Shown: piece by piece, positions 45,746 through 59,372 of the stretch
Position numbering within the stretch: the first letter of the stretch is position 1
Layout: every line of letters begins with the position of its first letter
DNA from: Glandiceps talaboti
Taxonomy: Eukaryota > Hemichordata > Enteropneusta > Spengelidae
Direction: 5' to 3'
Length of the DNA: 64,000 bases
Assembly (NCBI RefSeq): GCF_964340395.1
Contig: NC_135559.1
Coordinates: 8,713,759 to 8,777,758 of the forward strand
The notes under the pieces: generated by a model
Seen by the model: the letters and a program-made list of their open reading frames with translations, nothing else
Told to the model about the DNA's origin: nothing
Database searches by the model: none
Made by a program: the position numbers and the translations under genes

Positions 45746-48697
45746 ATGTTACTAAATAGACTATTCTCTGTAGAGGACTCGTTTTATGTCTGAATATCTA
45801 ACGTTTTACGTGAATTTCAAGAAAACGATAACCACCTCATAATTTGTTCTTCTCATAAGCATCAACTCCAGACGCGAAAAAAGTGCCGTATTCATACTAT
45901 TTAGTCATTAAACGTCAGCTATACGTCTTATTTGTGTGTTACCCCTATATTACTGAACACTTTCCCCGCCAATATTTCTCGTCAAATGAGCTATGGAACG
46001 AAATTATGTGTTTTTTACAAAATGTGTTACTTTTTAAAATTCTATGTTGGCAGTAATCATGGACATGGCCATCGGTTATGAATTAAATATAATATTCGCA
46101 TTAACACGATCACGTGTAGCACAATAAAACGATAAATTTATCGCGTTTTCACAAACTGAGTGGGGAAAATAATATTATTTTTGAAATTTTCTTACACATC
46201 TAGGGAATGATTCTGCCATTGAAATCTTGGTATGAGTAACCTCTCACGCTGTTTTACTCGAGAATAATCGAAATATAAAACCACGATATGAAAATGAAAC
46301 ATGTTTAACTGTCATCGCTTGTTAATGTATGATAATGGTATGATAATGGTTAGTTATATGCCATATAGTTTACAGAATATATATATAAATAGGTAAAATA
46401 CGATTTTTGATAAAAATTTAATTGAACTCATAGAAATCGCTTTTATACAACGAGCCTTATCATTTATGATTGTAAAAAAATACTTCAAAGATTTTATTTG
46501 ATTGCTATGTATAGAGTGTCCTCAATACAGACAAAAAAGTTCAAAGTACGTCATCTTGTTTTCATTTCATTTCATTTCACGTACATACTTAACGATACCC
46601 ACTGTAACAATCACCTATGACCGAATTACACGCGAGGTTCATCCAGAATTAGTCATATAACTCGAGTGAGTCACAGTTTTTTCAACTCTTAACTTTAAAA
46701 AAAAAATATTGTCAGTTGAAACTCACTTTCCCGCCAAAAAGTATTCGGTCATTTTTTGAATACTTTATTTGGCATGTCTTAGCTATGTCCAAGAATATAT
46801 AGAACGGGGCTTATAAATAATGTATTCATAAACGCAGACATCTGTTTAGAAATTAAAAGCAGTTATAATTTCAAAATAAAACCAACTAACACAAACTAAA
46901 ATGTACATGTGTAGAAGGGATTCAAAACTTTTTATCAGTCCTTGTGGACATATAGATCTAGGCTGAATTTTCATTTAAAACATATGAAATCAAAATGTAG
47001 ATTTTGATCAGACAATCTTTCAAGAAGCAATTATAATGACTACTCTTTTCTTTTGTAATCAAACAAACATGTTACTTGTTGTTTTTACCTATCAATAGAT
47101 TAAGACTGTCTCAATCGATTTTAAGATTGATCATTAGTAACCTTTGAAGTAGCACAAGCTGAGTTTCGAAACCTTTTACTCAAGTGAAAATACTAACATA
47201 AAATCTCCATAAAACTATTATAGTATCCAATTAATGTAGATGTATGCCTTCTGTGACATTGTCATTACAATTGCCTTATAGCATTGTTAGAACAGTTGAT
47301 TGCCTAGTATGGATTCTCGACATTTTTTATACGTATAAAAATTACGTCATCGGATCGCTTATCTGTTATATCTTAATACCAGTTTTGAGTTCAGTATATT
47401 GCAAGTGATAATTATGCATGCTTCAGTAAGTAGACTACTGCAAGTGACTTTTAAATACAAAGAACGAATCTCGCTCAAAACGGTATACAAGCTCAGCTTG
47501 TGCCCCTTTAACATCCTTTCCTGCTTGAAACAACAGTACAGTATGATAACAAATAAAGGAATCAATACACAACGTGCAGCAATCAATTCAAACGCAAATA
47601 TAAATTTATACACAAAATATGAATGCAGTACCACTGATATGAAATATGGAGCTCGTTTCACAAGAAGACATTGGTGAAATATTGGTGAAGGATGAACAAT
47701 TCAAGAACAATCGTTTTGGCAAATAAAATCCATTTTATCATCTTCATGTTATTCATCTGTCATAATAATTGACATGGAAAGAAATAATAAATATATTACC
47801 TCTTACTGGTGTCGTCCTAATATGATTTCATCAAAGCCATCAAATACAAATATATGGTATACAGCATATAGCCTTTGACCTAGTTGTACACAAGTCAAGA
47901 ACAAGGAGATTGCCGTCGGTCTATCCTTCTTATCGTTTCTCTTCTGAGGTATTTGTTTTCAGATTCGAAAGATTTATATCTCAGACATTCCTTACACTAA
48001 CCTCCCATAACACACACTCAGTGAGTAGATAATGTCTCATATTGATAATTATACTACGAGTACGTGTTTAGTGGTTGACCACGTCATCGGCTCACGTTAA
48101 CATACAAATCTCAGTTATTAGCCGGTTTGTTAGGAAAAACACGTTTAAATACATATTCATTTGATATGATATCACCATATCAATTTTAACAAGAATGTGC
48201 ACTGGAATCACTAAATCCTAATTGAAACATCTTACCTGGTGTGAAGTAGAGCGCGGGAAACGATTTTTAACAACCAAATTCTCAAGCAGAATATTAGGAA
48301 TACGAGGAAGTGAGGGTTTTAAGGGTTACGTGGGCGACAATCGATGTGTGGGTCGACTGTTTTGACGTCGGTTCGCTGTTAATAACATGCGACGTTGAAC
48401 AAAAACAATTATCGATCGGGCAATGCCTATTACACAGTGACACATAGACCATGACACGTGACTAAGAGACGACTGATATGTAAAGAGGATTCAGTGACGT
48501 CGATGATGACACAGACTTTTAAGGAAATGATGACTGACAGTACATCAGAAAGCATTTTCCGTTCCAAATACAAATAACATAGCATAGCATATGAACAAAT
48601 GGAATTAAAAGCGTGTATGGTCATTACTTAACGTTAAACATAAGGATGATCAAATACGTTATCTTTTCTTTCACAGTGTGTCAGTGTGTCTGTGTGT

Positions 48698-48741
48698 ATG
48701 TATGTATGTATGTATGTATGTATGTATGTATGTATGTATGC
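48698..48741. repeat. (TATG)n microsatellite
   Basis: About 10 units. Confidence 0.93.
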
Positions 48742-50677
48742 TTGGAGGTTGATAGGTTGGTAACTAGGTGGGCCTGTAAGTGTATGTGTGTTTATTATCA
48801 AGATATTTAAACCAATTGAAGAAATCAATGACACCTAATACATGCAATGCCCCCTCAGTAGGAGATAATAGTTGTATGATGGTCACCCATAACATAACCC
48901 TAGTCATATCTCCCACATGGGATCTTGAAAATGCTTTGTTAACCCCCCCCCCCCTCCCCTCCAACCCTCACTCCCTCCATCTCCAGATGTAGTATCACAA
49001 TTTTGGTTTTTAAACGCATCATCACGACTTTTCAAATAAACAAACCAATGTCCCAATTCATTCTACTTCAATTTATCATTACTTCTCTCCAATATATATT
49101 AGTGTATTTGGTTTCCATCGCATGGAAGGTCAATTTACATAGAACGATAATTGACAAATTATGGTAAGTAATATTCTCAATATATCTTCAATACATTTTC
49201 ACAAATTTTCCCCCTGTCAACCATCTTTGACAAATACAGAGTCGACTACGACAGTAATATAATCTCCTATTAAGAATTTCAGTGATTAATCTGTCAAGAT
49301 CAGAGTAATATTCTTTTCCTATTATGACTTATTTTCAAGGTTACTTTATTACTATTGACACTGTTAATGGGTACTGAATTGTTTGCTCATATTAATTTAA
49401 TTTAATCTCGATGAATTAAGTCAGTGCCGTTGATTCATATGACGTGTGTCATATTTATATGCATATTAATCAGATCATAATTGTTTTACGTCATTGCAAC
49501 ATGTAAGTGGACATGACATGTTTCATGTTCCTGCAAGCTGACTGTTGGACAGCCAGTGTGAGATCGATTTGATCACACACTCTGTATCAGTGCGCGAGTT
49601 AATTTTGTTTAATAAACCAATTGCTGAATGGTTTATTACGTTCCGTAGTCAGTAGGCGTAGGTATTGATTGACGAATAGAATAACGTGTAATGTAGAACC
49701 GGAACTACGTACATTCAAGCAGACGATAACAAAGTGAACGGGCTAATAATGACATTTACACCGCGCCGAAAATGATAAAATATTGGCGACACAATTAGGT
49801 AGGATTCTCATGTTTTTGTTATGATCAGAGAATTTAAACCCCTCGGAGCATATCGGTTGTTCACCCTTAGAGACAACGCTTCAGGTGAAAAACGACTCGC
49901 GTTCAAACCAGCTCACATACTTCGTAAAGATCGAGCCACTGGGTACTAGTGACTACACGTAGTGGAACCGGAGAAATGCCCACGACTACAAGTCGTCAGA
50001 GCCGTTTTTGTTTTTGCTTTATCCCGCGATGAACTCGAGAATGGAATGTAAGCTTGATGTGTTATGTACATGTACATACTAGTAATTAATTGTAAACATT
50101 CATGCATTGGCAACATTATATGGTCATGATGTTTGAAAGTGAACCCTCGTGTGCCTCGAGCTCCGGTAACAAGAATAAAATTTTCCGTCATTATATACTC
50201 AGTGTATATTTATTGCAACAACTAAATTGATGTTTACAAATTTAGCTTGTCTAGTAGCATAAGTAGCAGGTCAACGAAGCATGAAGAGCTCAGACTTTTT
50301 AAACAGAATGTTCTTCACACTTATTCTATATATATTTTAAAACATGAAATCAACCTGTTGCTTGACTGGAACACAGTACTTACTTTAATAACCATCAGTT
50401 TGATAAAAAAATATATATTTAAAAATCATATGTTTCTAATAATTTAATATTTATTACTGTATGTAATACAGATTTGAGTCTGTCAAATAAAGAAAGTGTT
50501 GATCTCAATTACGATGTCTAAAATTAATTAATGAATGTAAATTAAAGGAACTATCTTTTTGCGGAGTTACACAAAACATACACACAAAGTAAAGAAGTCC
50601 TTGGCGTTGTTATTTCAATCAGTAATAACCTGTTTTTAACTTATTTTCCTCCCAGAAAAAAAGGGACATGGGAAAAA

Positions 50678-50811
50678 GAATCCCACACACCAATGGGCAG
50701 AGAGGGATTATATATCTCACACTCGTTGGGGAGTTTTTGTCGCTCGTGTGAGATAAAAATTCCCCAACTCGTGTGAGATATTCCATCTCAGCCCATTGGG
50801 GTGTAGGATTC
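50678..50811. repeat. Foldback hairpin repeat
   Basis: Arms 50678-50738 and 50753-50811 are inverted copies (GAATCCCACACACCAATGGG against GAATCCTACACCCCAATGGG in reverse), with a loop of about 14 bp. A strong hairpin when single-stranded; possibly a MITE. Confidence 0.65.
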
Positions 50812-51844
50812 TATTAGTCTCCATGAAACATATAATTTCTACCTGACCACATCACATATTAGTTTGGAATTATATATATACCATGCACAAGACAAGTTGG
50901 ACAATACAAATATGGAATTTATATCCGGTCGTTCTATGTCACGACAACAAAAACACTTTTTAATCAGAAAAACCATGTCAGGCAGTAAGCCTTATTGTTA
51001 AAGTTAGTAAGCAAAAGGTCTCAAATGGCATTATGATATGATAGATTAAGACAGGATGAAAGGAAAGTAATATATATATATATATATATTATATTTATAT
51101 GCCTGAGACAGGAAATGTATGATTTATTAACCTATAATTGTCTTCTTCTGTGGTGTTAGTTTAATATTATGTTGATTAAATAATGACTATAATGACGTAA
51201 CACACTTGAAATCCTTACAGAGGGTTGTTGTACATAAAATGGTAGCAAGGCAAAGAATAAATCTCAGAATTCTTTAAATCGTAGTACAATACTGCTAATT
51301 TTGAATCTAGATGATGATGTGGCTATCCTTAGATATTATTCCCCAATTTTTTTCTCCGTTCACCCTAGGAAAATATGAGTGACCTAAGGGAGCTTTGTCA
51401 TTACGAGTCGCTAGTCGCGTTGTCGTGACGTAGAAAAACCATGGTATAAATTCAACATGTTTAGCTTATGCATGGTATAATGATTGGTATCAAATGAGTA
51501 CGTAACTACTCAGGCTAAGGAATCACAGTTGACCGACATGATTGTGGGCACTGTTATATCCTAATTACATACGCGCTGTAATTGCACACTACAAGCTTTA
51601 GGAGCTAAAGTGTAAATTTCTTCACATATTATCTATTATCGTCGGATTAAATACTGACGTAGGAAGTTATGAATAATTGCATCATTCAGAATTTTCACTT
51701 TCAATTTTCTTGTTTGAAATCTTTCAAACTAAGTTCTTTTATAGCAGTGGCATTAAAGATTATGAATTTGGTAACAGTTTATCTTGATTACCTTCTTTTC
51801 GTACCATACATTTCTGAAAAAATAACTAGAAATGTCTGAGTTTC

Positions 51845-52195
51845 ATGTTATGCAGTGATGCCATTTTGAAACTACACCAAATATACCTCACACCATGCAA
51901 TTTTGAAAATACATTGTGCACATAATGACATGCGACGCCATTTTGAAAATACATTGTACCGTACATGCCCACAGGACGCCATTTTGAAAATACACTGTAG
52001 ACATAACATGCCCATGCGACGCCATTTTGGAAATGCACATACCATGCCCACAACGCCCTTACATATCTAACTTAGCATGCATGCTGACACCACGCCATTT
52101 TGAAACTATAAAGTACATGCCAACCATAATTCAACACCATTTTGAAATCACACAGGAAATGTCTCAAGGCAGTGTCATTTGAAACCACACTGGGA
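51845..52195 (+). repeat. Degenerate minisatellite with a GCCATTTTGAAA core
   Basis: Seven or eight diverged units of roughly 40-46 bp, each with (GC)CATTTTGAAA(A/C) and a CATGCC word. Central units (51931-52040) are the best kept; outer ones have drifted. Confidence 0.65.
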
Positions 52196-53202
52196 ACGCT
52201 TTCTATATCTGTACCTTTTTAACACTATAAGAAGGTAACACATTTTGTAATACACTTATCTAACAATATGACAGATGTACGATGTTCCTACGAAATTACT
52301 TCAATATAAAAGATTGCTAACACACTCAGAGGTATCCTTCTGCCTTTACTATATGTATTTGTTCATTAAGTTCAGCAAGGTAAATGAATAATATCCTAAA
52401 TTTCGATGACACACACACATTGACAAAGACACACGTACACAAAAACTCAATCAGTGGATAATCGAAATCAAACACAACTACTTTGCAGATCCATCATGAT
52501 CCCACTGCACTATTCTTCCCTGAAATCCGTTTTATTTGTGCACCAACTATTTTGTAGGATGTGTTCATCATATTCGCGTCAAGGTTCCATGTAATTATTG
52601 CAGTTATTTTTCTTGTTTGACCTTACTAAATAAATGTTTAGATATTCAAGGCAAATTTTGTAGATAGACAATGCAATCAAACACTGATTTCCCTGGTGAC
52701 GTAATGTTGACTTGTTCATGACCTTTCATGAATAAAGTCACGGTCGTTCACGAAAACTTCAGGTCATAGAGTTAACAAAATCAAACCATACTCTTTGAAA
52801 GGGGCCAGACAGAAAGATACTGACGTCAACCGTAAGTAACAGCCTTCTACTTCTTGGCTATATGATGATAAAATCAGGAACATAGAAGATTTTTTTTTCA
52901 CATGTATTCGTAGTTATCAAACTAAATCAGTTTATAGAGACAAACAATCAGATGTCAAAGGAATGTATGACAAAGGTTTCCTTTACACCCGATTGTGTAT
53001 AAAATGAAAACACATGAGGCCTAACAAATAAATTGTGTGGTTCCGATTACGTGGGGGTAGGTAAATTTTTTATTTTATTTTTTTGTGCACATTTTTTTCA
53101 TATGTGAGCGTCTAGTTATGTTTTCCGTTGTTTTCCATATGGTCTCTGCTTATTGGTTTCTTCTCATCAGATGTACAGCCATTACAAGAACAGTTTTATA
53201 TT

Positions 53203-53368
53203 GTCTTTTTAAGTTGATGTCACTTTCCGCATCCACTATTTCTTGCGAGACTTCACAATTTTCGCGATTTTATTTTTTTTCTTGAATATCTAAAAAAAAA
53301 GTTTAGGGTCGGCGTGAAAAACCAGGTGGTGTCGGGTAACCGGAACCAAACAATTCTTTTTTAGGCAT
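53203..53368 (+). repeat. Dispersed repeat family, copy 3
   Basis: Carries TTGATGTCACTTTCCGCATC, CTATTTCTTGCGAGACTTC, TTTCGCGATT, an A-run, GGGTCGGCG and GGTGTCGGGTAACCGGAACC in the order seen in the copies at 21172 and 25803. Confidence 0.65.
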
Positions 53369-55363
53369 AATATACTAAAAAATCAAATCTTTTTTACAGA
53401 AAATATCTGAAAACCGAGACTATAGTGTTTTTTCTGAATTTATTGGTACCCAAGAAATACGTCATGATATTTTTATACTATTTACGAATGTCTGTTTTGA
53501 GAGTTATACCAGATAGACACGATTCAGTGTGTTTTACTAGTTGAAATAAAAAGTATTCATTTTGTTACAGACTTTGACCCGTTAGAATCTTCTTACATTA
53601 ATCATATTTCATTGACAAAAGCAAATGGCATGTTTCGTGCATTGCCTTTTAAGGAAGATGGTACAATCGTGACACTGGTTGGCGTGTACTTTACCAGCCT
53701 AACAAAATGATAGTCTTATGATAAAAGCATTATTACAAAGACCAATCTTAAGACGAATATATCTCTGTCTGGATATTGGACTACAGTCTGAAAAACTGTA
53801 CCTCTCTGTCTTCTGTATGACGGAATACGCCTCTCTTTAAAGTATGACATTCAGATGATTTGGCCATTTTGAATCAACATCTTATGTGCGTGCACTTTAC
53901 AGGAAGTTACCTTTATTGCAGGAAGTTACATTTATTACAGGAAGTTACGTGTACTAGCATTGCAGGAAGTTACATAAATGAACTGTTACACATGGTCAAT
54001 AAATGGAAAACATGATATTTGAAAATCGACATGATAACTATCAACGTATTTTCAAGGCCGTCAAACTTTAGAAAGTGGTTAATTATATACATTAACGAGT
54101 GTCTTTGAAGAATGTGAAAGTAGTTAAGATATTACAAAATTAATTATGAATATACAACCAAATTAATAGCAAAATGAAAATACTTTTTGAACAGTATGTA
54201 CTACAGAATGAATTATATATATATTCTATTCAATGTCTTTAACGGTAAGTTGTTGGCATAGCAACCCCTCAATGTCACAGATGGATCACGTGATAGACCG
54301 CGACCAACAACAGGGGCAATGAACTTTAGCGACTACAGGTTTATATACATTCATGAAATGCACAATAAATTATCCAGGCCCTGTTCTATTGACAGCAATG
54401 ACTAATACCACTGTAGAAAATTACATTGCATTGAGACTGTACTGAATAGGCAATAAGTGTCCCTTTACCCGAGTTTTCAAATCTCACACATTTACCACTG
54501 TATATTCATTGACATGCGCAATGTATAAACTTCATCTGTTGCAAAACTCCGACACGTCGCTATATGTGTCGATGAGATGTGAATGGACGAATTAAACATG
54601 TGCATCATGGGACTCGTCTGTCTTCGTAAAAATTGGAAATAAGGCATCCCCAGGGGTTTGGCGCCACCATTAGGCCAATGACTAAGGAGATTCAATTATT
54701 CTGCTCCCTTCGGGCAGACATTATAGTGAAAATATAAATGATCGCCATGGAGGATATTTGGCATGGGGAAACAAGGAAACTAAATCATGGCTGATAACAC
54801 ATTATTAGCTCGTATTTCGACGTTTTAGGGAGAGTTTCTTACGTAAAGGTAGTATCATTGCATTCAGAGAAAAGAAGACGCTTCCATTCTCTGTGCTGAT
54901 CACCGGAGACTTTGATTGTAAAGTTCCTGAGACATATTCTTTTTCTTGCGTCACATTATGTGACTTAGTTTTTTATGTACATTTGTTCAGAGATTTAAAA
55001 TATTTCACCATTTTTAGAACTATGCGAACAGTGGTTTACTTTTATTGCTATAGATATTATGTTCACTGTCACTTGATTTATCACAGACGATGTCAAATTT
55101 GATTGCTTGTCACATTTTAATATCTGGTTTCCCCTTCTAAGATGCCTAACTAACTAACTGTCTAATGATTGAGAGACACGCAACACATAATAAAGAGGAA
55201 CATCGAGTCTCCGCTGAGGCAATTCTATCATTTTTTATCTCAATTCTATCAATTTCCATGGCTCTATTTTATTTTATTTTTATTTTTAATTTATTTCATT
55301 TCATTTCATTTCCGGTTTCATTTTTTTTTTAAATTCGGTTTTATTTTATTTTGTTTTCGGTTT

Positions 55364-55701
55364 GATTTGATTTGATTTGATTTGATTTGATTTGATTTGA
55401 TTTGATTTGATTTGATTTGATTTGATTTGATTTGATTTGATTTGATTTGATTTGATTTGATTTGATTTGATTTGATTTGATTTTATTTTATTTTATTTTA
55501 TTTTATTTTATTTTATTTTATTTTATTTTATTTTATTTTATTTTATTTTATTTTATTTTATTTTATTTTATTTTATTTTATTTTATTTTATTTTATTTTA
55601 TTTTATTTTATTTTATTTTATTTTATTTTATTTTATTTTATTTTATTTTATTTTATTTTATTTTATTTTATTTTATTTTATTTTATTTTATTTTATTTTA
55701 G
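55364..55701 (+). repeat. Pentanucleotide array: (TTTGA)n then (TTTTA)n
   Basis: About 23 TTTGA units (to 55481) switch abruptly to about 44 TTTTA units (to 55701). The region before it (55268-55360) is a disordered TTTTA/TTTCA mix. Confidence 0.97.
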
Positions 55702-56921
55702 AGAGACATTCTACAGTTGGTTTGGAGAGGCCGTGCATGGCAGGGTTGGTAGAAATGACTTTTGTGTGTTTCCAAGCAAAAGGAATGTAGTTAAAATGGA
55801 CTAAAAACTTTGTTTAAATGCATATATAACTAAAATGACAATATATTGCATTTTACAGTCAGTGCTATTGCCATGCCGATATACAATAGCGGAAACTGAG
55901 TTTTCAGCTAAATAACATATAGACGCAAAGTAAAAGTACTGATGCAACATGCTGATATAAGTTATTGACGGCTGGATGGTTTAGTTATAGTCACAGTAGG
56001 ATACATTCATGATGACGTCCATGGTCTGGCAGAGTACAATTTTTGGAGCTTCTAAATTGACTACAGGGGATTATATCCGCACAAGAAAGGTACCGATATC
56101 ACCAACTTTTTTAATCTAGCACTGTTATATTAGTTGTGTCGACGTTAGTTTACTTAAAGTTTGATTTCCGAAGTAGTATTAGTGTAGCCAATACCCTCAA
56201 ACTAACGTATTCGACATAGTCTGTTTGGGCGTGGTACACTGCGATGAGACCTACTGCAGTGTGTATAGAAGGCATGTACACAGAACTTATTAGCGCCAAC
56301 GTTTACTTCAATTTTTTTTTAATGTTTAGGTTTTCGTTTTAAAAAATCCCACCGTATCAACCTGCAAACCTCCGAATCTCCTATGCAATCGACATAACAA
56401 ATTGGGGGATCCGGAGGTACGAGGTTCACCCCAGGCTGCTTATTTTTTTCGTAATCCTACAGCTAAACTGATGAGATTAAGTATGTCCTGGGGAATCTAA
56501 ACAATTTCAGCATAATAATCGTAACGATCTCAAGTCAGTAAAAACCCTGACAAAAATACACTGTCTGGATGAACAGAGTAGATTACCTCGATTCGGTCAC
56601 ATATATACCCCAACAAACCTGTACGTGACCAGTCGTGCACATATTGCAGTAGTCCAGGACGATAAGCCATCATATTATATTTAAGACAAACGACAACCCT
56701 AAAGCTCAACTCGCAAGACAAAGATACAAACTCGGGATATCTGATTTACGATGTGGATCAAATCTTAGTAAGACAGATACAAACAACAGTGTACTGAACC
56801 CCGGAGAGGTCAAATCGTTCGATGTGTTATAAACCGAAATGATTGGTTTATCATTGTCAATCAGACAATTATCCATGATGTATTTTAGGGAGGTCAAACT
56901 GCTATTTGTTATAATTGTTAA

Positions 56922-57276
56922 AGGGGAACATCACTCTAGGAAATAGAGACAATTTCATAAAACATGGGTTCTGGAGAGTCATTTCATGATTTTACATCAC
57001 CTCCAATTATTTGCGATTTCAAATAAATATCAAGTTGATCTTGTGCATAATATAGGGTGTCTTTGTTATGGGCTATTGCATCATGGGAGATAGTGGAAAC
57101 ACATTATTCAATGGTTGAACATTAAATATTCTTGAGTACCCAATATATATATGCACAAGATCAACTTGATGTATCTCTGAAATCGCAAAAAATTGTAGGT
57201 GATGTACAATCATGAAATGACTCTCCAGAACACTTACTTATGAAAGTGTCTCAATATCCTTCAGGGGCGTTGCCCT
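56922..57276. mobile_element. TTAA-flanked foldback MITE, copy B
   Basis: Same family as the element at 18000-18533. The left end AGGGGAACATCACTCTAGGA follows TTAA at 56918-56921; the right end, reversed, reads AGGGCAACGCCCCTGAAGGA and is followed by TTCA (a one-base decayed TTAA). Long arms (about 56955-57070 and 57150-57235) can pair with each other around a short AT-rich centre. Confidence 0.7.
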
Positions 57277-58025
57277 TTCAGCCGACATACGTTTGGATAT
57301 TAAGCTTAGTTACATTGTCAATATGTGACAAGTAGGGGGGAACCATTCGATTCAGTATCATTACAAGATGAGCCTATTAACCAAGCAAGTGGCGTTTTAT
57401 CTCACTTCTTATCACTAAGTAGTGCTTGTTGCCAATATTTACAAATGTGATAATGCACTCTTACATTACACCAAAGTCAACAGTTGTAAATGTTTCTCTT
57501 GCTCACTGGTACTACTTTCGGGCAATTCAACACTAAAACAAATTCCAGAAATCTTGAGTTAATTTTCATTTTGTAAGTCAAAATCCCACCATCTTTATTT
57601 TAACAAAGAACAAGTGTCGTATTTTATTGTGCAACTATTTTTCTCTCTCCTTCCACGATCACTGTAATTCAAAAGTGTAGTTCACAGCGCCTCAGGTTAG
57701 TTTCAAGAAGTAAATCATATCAGGCAAAGCTAAGCTCAATGTTATATCAGTTGTTATCAGATTTATTTTGATCTATTATCAGTGACTTTGCAAACAGCTT
57801 TAGAGATGCAAACAATGTTTATTATACCCGACTTGCTGGCTCATTAAGTTGGGTTTGTAGCACCTGAACCTCTAGCAGGGGAAACCCGTCATATTATTGC
57901 AAACGTTTGAAACGTTTCAAGTGGAGGTAACACATCACTTTACAGTGAACAGGAACTAACACTCGTTTATTTAGCCCTGGATACAAAGGGACTCGACATT
58001 TATACTTGTAAAAACTATCCACGAG

Positions 58026-58173
58026 ACGCCATTTTCTTGCAATGCATGACGAGAAGTCACCAACGCCATTTTGTTGCAATGCATGACAGGAAGTCACCGA
58101 CGCCATTTTCTTGCAATGCATGACGAGAAGTCACCAACGCCATTTTGTTGCAATGCATGACAGGAAGTCGTGG
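58026..58173 (+). repeat. 37-bp minisatellite, four units in two alternating forms
   Basis: Units start at 58026, 58063, 58100 and 58137. Odd units read ACGCCATTTTCTTGCAATGC with ATGACGAG; even units read ACGCCATTTTGTTGCAATGC with ATGACAGG. Units 1 and 3 match, as do 2 and 4, so the array grew by doubling a 74-bp dimer. Confidence 0.85.
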
Positions 58174-59123
58174 TATACATCTAATACTGATCAGATATGT
58201 TTATCACCATGAAAAATGTGTCTGTCATTCCTTGGGCCGGCTTATAAGCCAATTTTGAAATATCTAAATTTTGTATATACTGTGCTTTGTGAAATGCGTT
58301 ATAGTAGAAAACTATGCTTACCCTGGATCAATCTGTATGCAGGTAATTACATGAACTTTCACCTTTGTAAGTATGAATGTATTTATGAACTGGTTTTCGC
58401 ACTTTAAAAGATTAAGGGTATCAATTGGGAGTAAATCTTTAAATAGTACATTTTGCAAATTTTTTGTAATGAAATTGTCTTATATCACCATCCCTTGTGA
58501 ATTCCAAAAACAGACTTCGTGAAGACATACATCAATTATAGATGGTGAACCATAATACTCAGCTTTCAATACTCGCGATCTGCCAAGCAAAACTTTATGT
58601 ACAACTTACAGTTATATTCTCTTAAAATTCTATTATATTCATTAATAGATTTAAATGTCGTTGTTACTCTCCCTGACAACTGAATGTGGAGAAACTTCCC
58701 CTTCTAGTTAAATTTCGTATTCAGCAATTGTAAACTTCAGCTCAAGTCTATATATGTCGTCTGCTCTCGTTTCCCGCCAGAAAAAATGAGTCATACACAT
58801 TCTATTTCGAAATTGCGTTCCATATCTAGAACGTTTTTCTAAAACGATATCAACTGTTCAAGATTAAATATAAGGGTGTTTACTGTTTTCTTGTTTTTGA
58901 CTTTCCCTTTCTGTCAGAAAGAAATTCGCAAAGATTATTCAAGTTTTTCATTAACTTGAGAAAAAGCTATGGCCAACACAAGTGAAAAAAAGCAAATATT
59001 CGAATAACAGTACTTGAAAAAAAGTTCACTGACGTGCGAAATTAGTCAAAGATTTAAGCCGTTTTATACGCTTTTGCGGCTCATGAATAATTTAACAAGT
59101 AGTTAAGCTAAGCTAAGCTGTAC

Positions 59124-59252
59124 ATGTATGTATGTATGTATGTATGTATGTATGTATGTATGTATGTATGTATATGTATGTATGAATATACGTATGTACG
59201 TACATTACGTACACATACACACACGTATGTACACATACATACATACATACAT

Positions 59253-59291
<39 letters not shown>

Positions 59292-59372
59292 TACATACAT
59301 ACATACATACATACATACATACATACATACATACATACATACATACATACATGCATACATGCATATATGGCC
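59124..59372. repeat. TATG ... CATA-CAGA-CATA compound array, inverted overall
   Basis: TATG units (59124-59190), a spacer, CATA units, about 10 CAGA units (59255-59290) and CATA units to 59360. The TATG and CATA arms are complementary, so the whole can fold back. Confidence 0.93.
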
